Made by a program: the position numbers and the translations under genes. This document shows, piece after piece, positions 7,666 to 14,378 of a stretch of 64,000 nt of DNA (its first letter is position 1; every line of letters starts with the position of its first letter). The stretch is from Oscillospiraceae bacterium (GTDB lineage Bacteria; Bacillota; Clostridia; Oscillospirales; Acutalibacteraceae): contig CACYHA010000001.1 in the NCBI GenBank assembly GCA_902774035.1, forward strand, positions 34,929 through 98,928. The letters are read 5' to 3'. The notes under the pieces were generated by a model. It searched no databases. It was not told the DNA's origin and saw nothing but the letters and a program-made list of their open reading frames with translations.

Positions 7666-8663
7666 AGGAGGGCGCTCTGCTGCGCGCTTATCTTTTCTGC
7701 GGCGACGAGGATTATCTCAAACAGAATTACACGATGCTCCTGTGCGATCAGGCGACGGAAGAAGCCTTCCGCGCTTTGAACTTTGACCGGTTTGAGGGCA
7801 AAAGCGCCGATTTGCGCGATGTGTTTGACCGGGCGGCGACGATGCCGATGATGAGCGCGCGGCGCTGCATCCTTGTGGACGACTATCCGCTGGACAGTCT
7901 GAACGAAAAGGCGCTCAAAACACTGGCGGAATCTCTGGACGCTTTGCCCGATACCTCGGTCGTCGTCTTCCGCCAGATGCAGGCGGGCCTCGGAAAAAAC
8001 GCCAAAAAGCTCATGTCGATGTTCGAGAAGGCGGGGGCGGTGTGCGAACTGAACCGCCGCAAGGGGCAGGAGCTGCTGAAACCGCTGGTCGCCGCTGCGG
8101 CAAAGCGCGGCTGCACCCTTTCTCCTGCTATGGCGCAATATCTCGCCTCCTGTGTCGGCGACGATTTCAACGTCCTGCTGGCGGAGCTTTCCAAAATCTG
8201 CGCCTACGTCGGCGGAGAGATCACGAAGGAACACATCGACCTGCTGGCGGTCAAAACGCTGGACGCGCGTGTCTATGACCTCACGCGGGCACTGATGCAG
8301 CACGACTACGAAAAAGCCCACCGTGTGCTGGATATCCTGCTGACGCTGCGCACGGAGCCGAACTTCATCCTCGGCACGATCATCTCCTGCTTTGTGGACC
8401 TTTACCGTGTGAAGGTCGCGCTGGTCTGTCGCGGTTCGACTTCGCCGCTGACGGAGGTCTTCAACTATAAAAACCGCGCCTTTGCGCTGAATTATACCGC
8501 CCGCGACGCCGCAAAGCTCAGTCTGCCGCAGATTCGCGCCTGCCTCAAGGAGCTGCAGAAGGCCGATCTCAAGCTGAAAAGCACCGGCGACAGCGGCGTC
8601 CTGATTCTGGAAACGCTGATGGTGCGCCTGCTGCTGGTCATGAACGGAGAGACAAAATGCTGA
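7626..8663 (+). CDS. holA: DNA polymerase III delta subunit
   Basis: A 345-residue clamp-loader delta subunit, which opens the beta clamp inside the replisome. Typical features are the N-terminal AYLFCGDEDYLKQNY segment (a Walker-A-like region lacking the Lys), the FDRFEGKSAD region, then the AAA lid and C-terminal helical collar with MVRLLLVMNGE. The length matches the family (about 330-350). The start is a TTG at 7626 with GAGGTG upstream. No ATG lies nearby in frame. It overlaps comEC by 40 bp and the next gene by 7 bp, so translation is coupled. comEC-holA adjacency is common in Firmicutes. Confidence 0.9.
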   Translation: MAHFDEKELRRHLKEGALLRAYLFCGDEDYLKQNYTMLLCDQATEEAFRALNFDRFEGKSADLRDVFDRAATMPMMSARRCILVDDYPLDSLNEKALKTLAESLDALPDTSVVVFRQMQAGLGKNAKKLMSMFEKAGAVCELNRRKGQELLKPLVAAAAKRGCTLSPAMAQYLASCVGDDFNVLLAELSKICAYVGGEITKEHIDLLAVKTLDARVYDLTRALMQHDYEKAHRVLDILLTLRTEPNFILGTIISCFVDLYRVKVALVCRGSTSPLTEVFNYKNRAFALNYTARDAAKLSLPQIRACLKELQKADLKLKSTGDSGVLILETLMVRLLLVMNGETKC

Positions 8664-9238
8664 AGCTGAAGGAAGCCGTGATCGTCGAGGGCAAGTATGA
8701 CGCGATCCGGCTGGCGAATGTGGTGGATGCGCTGATCCTGACCACGGAGGGCTTCGGCATCTTCAAAGACAGGGAAAAGCAGGCGCTTTTGCGCCGCCTT
8801 GCGAAAACGAGGGGCATCATCGTACTCACGGACAGCGATTCCGCCGGTTTTCTCATCCGCGCCTTTCTGCGCTCCGCTGTGCCTGAGGGCGAGGTGAAGC
8901 ACGTCTATATCCCCGACGTTTTCGGAAAAGAAAAGCGCAAGACCGCCCCGGGCGCGGAGGGCAAGCTCGGCGTGGAGGGTATCGCTGAGGACGTTTTGCT
9001 CGAAGCGTTCCGCAAAAGCGGCGTCACTGCCGAAGAAAGCGCGGCGCCCCGGGAACCGATCACCAACCTCGATCTCTATGAAGCCGGTCTCTCCGGCCGG
9101 GAAAACAGCCGCGAAAAGCGAAAAAAGCTGCTGCAAAAGCTCAGTCTGCCCGAACGGCTTTCCACAGGCAATCTGCTGAAGCTGCTCAACTGTTTTGTGA
9201 GCAGAGACGAATTTCTGGAACTTGTAAAGGAGCTTTGA
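8657..9238 (+). CDS. rnmV: Toprim-domain ribonuclease M5-like protein (with DUF4093)
   Basis: A 193-residue protein with an N-terminal Toprim domain: the Glu in [10 protein letters not shown] and the DxD in [15 protein letters not shown] are the metal-binding catalytic residues. The C-terminal ~80 residues correspond to DUF4093. RNase M5 trims precursor 5S rRNA, and this domain pair is its Clostridial form. It is co-translated with holA (7-bp overlap) and ends 1 bp before ispF. Confidence in the Toprim fold is high; the exact 5S-maturation role is family inference. Confidence 0.8.
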   Translation: MLKLKEAVIVEGKYDAIRLANVVDALILTTEGFGIFKDREKQALLRRLAKTRGIIVLTDSDSAGFLIRAFLRSAVPEGEVKHVYIPDVFGKEKRKTAPGAEGKLGVEGIAEDVLLEAFRKSGVTAEESAAPREPITNLDLYEAGLSGRENSREKRKKLLQKLSLPERLSTGNLLKLLNCFVSRDEFLELVKEL

Positions 9239-9239
9239 T

Positions 9240-9737
9240 ATGAGAATCGGACACGGCTACGATGTGCACCGTCTGACCGAGGGGAGAGATCTCATTCTCG
9301 GCGGCGTTCGGATTCCGTTTGAAAAGGGTCTGCTCGGCCATTCCGACGCGGACGTGCTGCTGCACGCAGTTGCGGACGCTCTGCTCGGCGCGGCGGCAAA
9401 GGGCGACATCGGGGTGCTTTTTCCCGATAACGACCCTGCGTTTGCGGGCGCGGACAGCCTGCTGCTGCTGCAAAGGGTCGTGCTCACGGTGAACGCCGCC
9501 GGTTTTTGCGTGTCAAACATCGACTGCACCGTGCTTTGCCAAAAGCCGAAGCTGCGCCCTTATATCGACGAGATGCGCCGGAACATCGCCGGCGTTTGCG
9601 GCGTGGACGTTTCCTGCGTCAGCGTCAAAGCGACCACGGAAGAAGGACTCGGCTTCACCGGAGCGGGCGAGGGCATCGCCGCCCACTGCGTCTGCCTGCT
9701 GGAAGCGGCCGCGCCGCAGCCGTTAGGTAATCGGTAG
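9240..9737 (+). CDS. ispF: 2-C-methyl-D-erythritol 2,4-cyclodiphosphate synthase
   Basis: A 165-residue enzyme of the non-mevalonate isoprenoid pathway, converting CDP-methylerythritol 2-phosphate to the cyclic diphosphate with release of CMP. The signature [12 protein letters not shown] gives the zinc ligands (DVH). [20 protein letters not shown] and the C-terminal [20 protein letters not shown] are also family-perfect, and the length is normal (about 157-165). It is the last gene of the PRTase-comEC-holA-rnmV run, and the zur promoter begins 13 bp after its stop. Confidence 0.97.
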   Translation: MRIGHGYDVHRLTEGRDLILGGVRIPFEKGLLGHSDADVLLHAVADALLGAAAKGDIGVLFPDNDPAFAGADSLLLLQRVVLTVNAAGFCVSNIDCTVLCQKPKLRPYIDEMRRNIAGVCGVDVSCVSVKATTEEGLGFTGAGEGIAAHCVCLLEAAAPQPLGNR

Positions 9738-9750
9738 TCCAAACTTTTCC

Positions 9751-9800
9751 TTGACAATTTACCTTCGCTGAGCTATAATATGAAATTGAAATTCAATTTC
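9751..9800 (+). promoter_or_regulatory. zur promoter with 9-1-9 Fur-family operator
   Basis: -35 TTGACA (9751-9756), a 17-bp spacer and -10 TATAAT (9774-9779). A perfect inverted repeat, GAAATTGAA-A-TTCAATTTC, covers 9782-9800 across the likely start site. The 9-1-9 layout is the known architecture of Fur, Zur and PerR boxes. Occupancy would block the promoter, so autoregulation of the zinc operon is the natural reading. Confidence 0.85.
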
Positions 9801-9819
9801 GTTTTGAGAGGGTGAAACG

Positions 9820-10248
9820 ATGGCAGGCAACACCTATCGAACCAGACAGAAAGAAACGATCCTGGACTGTCTGCAGCAAAACGCCGAACAGGCGCTGACC
9901 GTTGACGAGATCACGGAGCGCATCGGCCGCGCAGGGGAAAAGGTCGGCCGCACCACGGTCTACCGTTTCATGGAGACTCTGCTCGGGGAAGGCAGGGTCC
10001 GCAAGTTCACGGATCCCGCCGGGAAGGGCGCGGCGTTTCAGTATGTGCCCGACCCCACGGACTGCGAGCGGCACATGCATCTGAAGTGTTCCGCCTGCGG
10101 AAAGTATATCCATCTGGACTGCAAAACCATGCAGCAGGTCAACGCCCATATTTTTGCCGACCATCAATTTCGGGTCGACAATTCGAAATCCTTGCTTGTC
10201 GGCCTGTGCGCGGACTGCATGAAGGAGGGTCGGCATGGCTCTGATTGA
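9820..10248 (+). CDS. zur: Fur-family zinc-uptake regulator
   Basis: A 142-residue Fur-family repressor. The N-terminal winged helix includes GRTTVYRFMETLLGEGRVRKF. The metal domain has RHMHLKCSACGKYIHLDC with one CxxC and a second CxxC in LCADCMKEG; together these form the structural zinc site. The choice of Zur over Fur or PerR rests on context: the gene overlaps znuC by 14 bp and lies in the znuCBA operon. It probably represses the operon through the operator at 9782-9800 when zinc is sufficient. Confidence 0.9.
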   Translation: MAGNTYRTRQKETILDCLQQNAEQALTVDEITERIGRAGEKVGRTTVYRFMETLLGEGRVRKFTDPAGKGAAFQYVPDPTDCERHMHLKCSACGKYIHLDCKTMQQVNAHIFADHQFRVDNSKSLLVGLCADCMKEGRHGSD

Positions 10249-10942
10249 ATGCAAAAACGTCGCGCTGGGCTATGAACATCAACTGGTCGCCACAGATATC
10301 AACTTTCAGGTTGAAAACGGCGACTTTTTGTGCATCGTCGGCGAAAACGGCAGCGGAAAGAGCACGCTGGTCAAAGCCATTCTCGGACTCAAGGAGACCT
10401 ACAGCGGCCACCTGCATCTCGGCGACGGTCTGCTGAAAAAGCAGATCGGCTATTTGCCGCAGCAGACAACGGCGCAAAAGGACTTTCCGGCCAGCGTGTC
10501 CGAGGTCGTGCTCTCCGGGTGCCTGCCCGGGAAAAAGGGCATCTTTTACAGCCGGGAACAGCGCAGACGCGCCGAGGAGAATATGCAAAAACTCGACATT
10601 CTCCCACTGAAAAGCAAGTGCTACCGCGAGCTTTCCGGCGGCCAGCAGCAGCGTGTGCTTCTGGCGCGGGCGCTTTGCAGCACGGAAAAGCTCCTGCTGC
10701 TCGACGAGCCGGTCACCGGGCTGGATCCGCTGGTGACGGCGGAGTTTTACAGCCTGATCGCGAAGATCAACCGGGAATTCGGCATCACGGTGCTGATGGT
10801 CAGCCACGATCTGGCCTCCTGCCTGGGGCTTGCGACCCACATTCTGCATATGCACGGCGGGGGCGCGTTCTTCGGCACGGTGGAGGCTTACCGTCAAAGC
10901 GACATCTACCGGCAGTTTGCGGAGGGCAGCAGCCATGCGTGA
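10235..10942 (+). CDS. znuC: Zinc/manganese ABC transporter ATP-binding protein
   Basis: A 235-residue ABC ATPase energising metal uptake. Walker A is GENGSGKST, the Q-loop lies in GYLPQQT, the signature is LSGGQQQR, and Walker B is LLLLDEPVTGLD with the switch His in MVSHDL. The sequence type is that of ZnuC/MntB (family 1 metal importers). It overlaps zur by 14 bp and the permease gene by 8 bp, so the three are translationally coupled. Confidence 0.92.
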   Translation: MALIECKNVALGYEHQLVATDINFQVENGDFLCIVGENGSGKSTLVKAILGLKETYSGHLHLGDGLLKKQIGYLPQQTTAQKDFPASVSEVVLSGCLPGKKGIFYSREQRRRAEENMQKLDILPLKSKCYRELSGGQQQRVLLARALCSTEKLLLLDEPVTGLDPLVTAEFYSLIAKINREFGITVLMVSHDLASCLGLATHILHMHGGGAFFGTVEAYRQSDIYRQFAEGSSHA

Positions 10943-12710
10943 GTTGATCTTATTCTTTACGACCCACGCCTTCATGCAGCGTGCGCTGCTGGTTGGCGTG
11001 CTGATCTCCCTTTGCTGCGCACTGCTCGGCGTCAGTCTGGTGCTCAAACGCTTTTCCATGATCGGCGACGGGCTGTCCCATGTGGGCTTCGGCGCGCTGG
11101 CCATTGCCTGCGCAGCGAATGTCGCGCCGCTGTATTTTTCGATCCCCATCGTGATCGCCGCGGCCTTTCTGCTGCTGGCGATGAACGAGCGGGGGAGACT
11201 CAAGGGCGACGCCGCAATCGCGCTGATCTCCACCGGGGCGCTGGCGGTCGGCGTGATGGTCACGTCGATGACGACCGGCATGAATGTGGATATCTATAAC
11301 TATATGTTCGGCAGTATCCTTGCCATGAGCCGCGGCGACGTGGTGCTGTCTGTGGTTCTTTCCGCGGCAGTCATCGTCCTGTTCTGCGTGTTTTACGAGG
11401 AGATCTTTGCCGTGACCTTTGACGAGAGCTTTGCCAAAGCGACCGGCACCCGCGTGAACGCCTATAACCTTTTGATCGCCCTGCTCACTGCGGTGACCAT
11501 CGTGGTCGGGATGCGCATGATGGGCGCACTGCTGATCTCCAGTCTCATCATCTTCCCGACCGTCACGTCCATGCGCGTGTGCAAAAGCTTCAAGCGTGTG
11601 GTGCTGACAAGCGTTGCCGTTTCCGTGCTGTGCTTTGTGCTCGGTCTGGTCGTTTCCGTGCGGTTTGAAGCGCCGACAGGCGCAAGCGTGGTCTGCGTGA
11701 ACATCTTTTTCCTGGCCATGTTTTCGCTGCTCGGCGCGGTGCTGAATCTGCCGAGGCGCTCGAGGCTGTTTCCGTTTCGCCGCGCTCTGGCGGCTGTGAT
11801 CGCCCTTTTGCTGGTCTGCGGCGCTGCGCTGCCGTTCTTCGGCGGGGCGAAAACGAGTAAACGGGAAAAGCTTTCCGTGGTCGCAACGTCGTTTGCGCCC
11901 TATGACTTTGCCCGGGCGGTCTGCGGAAAAAACGCGGATGTGACGATGCTGCTTTCTCCCGGCGAGGAGATCCACACCTTTGAACCCACGCCGAACGACC
12001 TTGTGCTGCTGGAGCAGTGCGACGTGTTTATATACGGCGGCGGGGAGTCCGACGCCTGGGCGGATGAGATTCTGGCTTCCCTTGAAGACGCCGACAAGCA
12101 GATCGTGCGCATGATGGATGTGGTCGAGCTGCAGCAGGAACAGACGCTGGAAGGCATGGAGGGCGAAGAGGAAGCGGACGAAGCTTATGACGAACATGTC
12201 TGGACGTCGGTGTATGGCGCACAGAAAATCATCGCCGCCGTCTGCGACGCCGTCTGCAAAAAAGATGCGGCCCACGCGGAAAGCTACCGTGCAAACGCAG
12301 CGGCCTACAGCGCAAAGCTCCAAACGCTGGACGAGGCGTTCTTTGCGCTCGCCGAAAAAACGCGGGGACAGCATTTCATCGTCGGCGACCGTTTCCCGTT
12401 CCAATATTTCATGAACCGCTACGGCTTTTCCTTCTTTGCCGCTTTTCCCGGCTGCTCTGCGGAAAACGACGCGAACCCGGCTACGGTCGGCTTCCTCGCT
12501 GACAAAGCGAGGGCGGAGGGGATCCCCGTGATCTTCAAGGTGGATCTCAGCAGCGGCGCTGTGGCGCAGACCATTGCCGAGGCCGCCGGCTGCCGGGTGG
12601 AAACCCTGTATTCCTGCCACGTGATCTCCGCCGAAGATTTTGAAAGCGGCGAGACATATCTCACCTTGATGGAAAGAAACCTTTTTGCATTAGATGCAGC
12701 CATCGTGTAA
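10935..12710 (+). CDS. ZnuB-ZnuA fusion: metal ABC permease joined to its solute-binding protein
   Basis: A single 591-residue protein. Residues ~1-270 are an ABC-3 metal permease (VLKRFSMIGDGLSHVGFGALA, then ~8 helices). One further helix (RALAAVIALLLVCGAA, ~283-300) leads into a ZnuA/TroA-type substrate-binding domain. Metal-site residues are His in GEEIHTFEPTP and His in DEHVWTS. The third site reads GDRFPFQYF, with Asp where many ZnuA proteins have His; I believe this variant occurs in a Clostridial subgroup. An acidic loop (EGEEEADEAYDE) replaces the His-rich loop. ATG 10935 overlaps znuC; an earlier in-frame start at 10830 lies deep inside znuC. The binding protein is thus tethered to its permease instead of being a lipoprotein. 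Confidence 0.9.
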   Translation: MRELILFFTTHAFMQRALLVGVLISLCCALLGVSLVLKRFSMIGDGLSHVGFGALAIACAANVAPLYFSIPIVIAAAFLLLAMNERGRLKGDAAIALISTGALAVGVMVTSMTTGMNVDIYNYMFGSILAMSRGDVVLSVVLSAAVIVLFCVFYEEIFAVTFDESFAKATGTRVNAYNLLIALLTAVTIVVGMRMMGALLISSLIIFPTVTSMRVCKSFKRVVLTSVAVSVLCFVLGLVVSVRFEAPTGASVVCVNIFFLAMFSLLGAVLNLPRRSRLFPFRRALAAVIALLLVCGAALPFFGGAKTSKREKLSVVATSFAPYDFARAVCGKNADVTMLLSPGEEIHTFEPTPNDLVLLEQCDVFIYGGGESDAWADEILASLEDADKQIVRMMDVVELQQEQTLEGMEGEEEADEAYDEHVWTSVYGAQKIIAAVCDAVCKKDAAHAESYRANAAAYSAKLQTLDEAFFALAEKTRGQHFIVGDRFPFQYFMNRYGFSFFAAFPGCSAENDANPATVGFLADKARAEGIPVIFKVDLSSGAVAQTIAEAAGCRVETLYSCHVISAEDFESGETYLTLMERNLFALDAAIV

Positions 12711-12748
12711 TCAGCGATTACTTTTCAAGTAATGATTTGGAGGTACCC

Positions 12749-13306
12749 ATGAATCTGCTCCCGACAGCCATCCCCGATGTGAAGCTTCTTGCGCCGCGCG
12801 TGTTCGGCGACGATCGCGGCTGGTTCTATGAATCCTACAACGCCGAGGTTCTCGGATCGCTCGGCATCGACGTGGCCTTTGTGCAGGACAATCGCAGCTT
12901 TTCCGCCAAAAAAGGAACGCTGCGCGGTCTGCATTTTCAAAAGGCGCCCCACGCGCAGAGCAAGCTCCTGTTCTGCACCCGCGGAGAGATCCTGGATGTC
13001 GCCGTGGATCTTCGCCGGGGATCGCCGACCTATCTGCGGCATGTTGCCGTGCGGCTCTCTGCCGAAAACAAGCAGATGCTCTTTTTGCCGAAAGGCTTTG
13101 CGCACGGCTTTTTGACGCTGACGGACGACGTGGAGGTGTTCTATAAGGTGGACGCCCTCTACTGTCCGGAAAGCGACCGCAGCATCCGCTTTGACGATCC
13201 GCAGATCGCCGTCCCCTGGGGAATCAGCGATCCGACACTTTCCGAAAAAGACAAAAACGCGCCGCTTCTGGCAGACAGCGACGTGAATTTTACCTATGGA
13301 GATTGA
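12749..13306 (+). CDS. rfbC: dTDP-4-dehydrorhamnose 3,5-epimerase
   Basis: A 185-residue cupin enzyme, the third step of dTDP-L-rhamnose synthesis. RGLHFQKAPHAQSKLLFC carries the catalytic His, and the C-terminal DDPQIAVPWGI is typical. ATG 12749 is preceded by GGAGG at 12739-12743. It lies 3 bp upstream of rfbD. The partner genes rfbA and rfbB are not in the window. Rhamnose is a wall polysaccharide sugar in Gram-positives. Confidence 0.95.
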   Translation: MNLLPTAIPDVKLLAPRVFGDDRGWFYESYNAEVLGSLGIDVAFVQDNRSFSAKKGTLRGLHFQKAPHAQSKLLFCTRGEILDVAVDLRRGSPTYLRHVAVRLSAENKQMLFLPKGFAHGFLTLTDDVEVFYKVDALYCPESDRSIRFDDPQIAVPWGISDPTLSEKDKNAPLLADSDVNFTYGD

Positions 13307-13309
13307 ACG

Positions 13310-14155
13310 ATGATACTTGTTACAGGCGCAAAAGGGCAGCTCGGCGGCGACGTATGCGCCCTGCTTGACGCGCAGGGTCGGCCCTGCCTCGGGATCGATG
13401 CGGAAGAGCTCGACATCACCGACGAGGCGGCCGTGGCGGCGTTTTTTGCTGCGCACCCCGAAATTGACAGTGTGATCCACTGCGCGGCCTATACCGCAGT
13501 GGACAGGGCGGAGGACGACGCGGAGCGCTGCTTTGCCGTGAACGCAAACGGCACGGAAAACCTCGCCAAAAACGCGGCGGCCTGCAAGTTCCTTTATGTC
13601 AGCACAGATTATGTGTTCGGCGCGGTTGACGAGGAACCGCTGGAAATCGACACGGTCAAGGCGCCGTCGTGCATCTACGGCAAGACGAAGCTGCTCGGTG
13701 AAGACGCGGTACGGCAGTACTGCAGCCGCTTTTTCATCGTGCGCACCTCCGGCGTGTTCGGCGAAAAAAACACCAACTTCATTGCGACGATCCTGCGCCT
13801 GAGCGAGACTCATGCTTCCCTACGTGTGGTGAACGATCAGTTCGGCGCGCCGACGTATTCCGCGGATCTTGCCGCGCTGCTCGTCGAGATGATCTCCACG
13901 GAGCGTTACGGCATCTACCACGCGGCAAATACCGGCGAGTGCACCTGGGCCCAGCTTGCCCGGTACGTGCTTTCCCTTTGCGGAAAAGAGACAGAGGTCG
14001 AACCTGTTTCCACGGCAGACTATGGCGCGAGAGCAAGACGGCCGCTGAATTCCCGGTTTTCTTTCCGCTCGCTGGATGAAAACGGGTTTTCCCGTCTGCG
14101 CCCCTGGGAGCAGGCGGTGCGCGCCTATCTCTCCGCCATCGGCGCGTTGCGGTAA
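13310..14155 (+). CDS. rfbD: dTDP-4-dehydrorhamnose reductase
   Basis: A 281-residue short-chain reductase completing dTDP-L-rhamnose. The N-terminal MILVTGAKGQLGGDV is the nucleotide site; YVSTDYVFG and SCIYGKTKLLGE hold the YxxxK catalytic pair; RTSGVFGEKNTNF and ARRPLNSRFS are family segments. It is co-transcribed with rfbC. Its 3' end runs straight into a cloverleaf repeat with a nested terminator. Confidence 0.95.
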   Translation: MILVTGAKGQLGGDVCALLDAQGRPCLGIDAEELDITDEAAVAAFFAAHPEIDSVIHCAAYTAVDRAEDDAERCFAVNANGTENLAKNAAACKFLYVSTDYVFGAVDEEPLEIDTVKAPSCIYGKTKLLGEDAVRQYCSRFFIVRTSGVFGEKNTNFIATILRLSETHASLRVVNDQFGAPTYSADLAALLVEMISTERYGIYHAANTGECTWAQLARYVLSLCGKETEVEPVSTADYGARARRPLNSRFSFRSLDENGFSRLRPWEQAVRAYLSAIGALR

Positions 14156-14156
14156 C

Positions 14157-14305
14157 GCGGCGGCGGGGCCGTGCGCCGCAGGCGCACGCGCAAGGGGCGT
14201 TCTCACGTTCGGAAAAACGACGCACTGCTTGAAGGTGCGTTTTTTTCTTGTCTTTGCGGTGGTTTCCCCCTTGCGAAAGCGCGAAGCGCTTTGCCCCGCC
14301 GCCGC
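14157..14305. repeat. Four-way-junction repeat element, copy D, with expanded arm 2
   Basis: A perfect 13-bp outer stem (14157-14169 with 14293-14305). Arm 1 is 14170-14188 (8-bp stem, GCA loop). Arm 2 is 14189-14197 paired with 14267-14275 (9 bp), holding 69 nt of extra sequence. Arm 3 is 14276-14292 (7-bp stem, GAA loop, closing to the ultra-stable d(GCGAAGC) type). No base is unpaired at the junction. Confidence 0.8.
14220..14246 (+). terminator. rfbD terminator nested in arm 2 of the repeat
   Basis: ACGCAC (14220-14225) pairs with GTGCGT (14235-14240) and is followed by T6. It lies wholly inside the 69-nt loop of arm 2. Confidence 0.65.
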
Positions 14306-14329
14306 TTTGCGCGTTTCAAAAAAAAGCAA

Positions 14330-14366
14330 AAAACGACAGGCAACCAAAGCGGCTGCCTGTCGTTTT
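14330..14366. terminator. Bidirectional terminator between rfbD and the GH43 gene
   Basis: A 13-bp perfect stem (14330-14342 with 14354-14366) flanked by A-run and T-run, so it can work on both strands. It ends 13 bp from the GH43 stop codon. Confidence 0.8.
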
Positions 14367-14378
14367 TTATGTCGGTTT

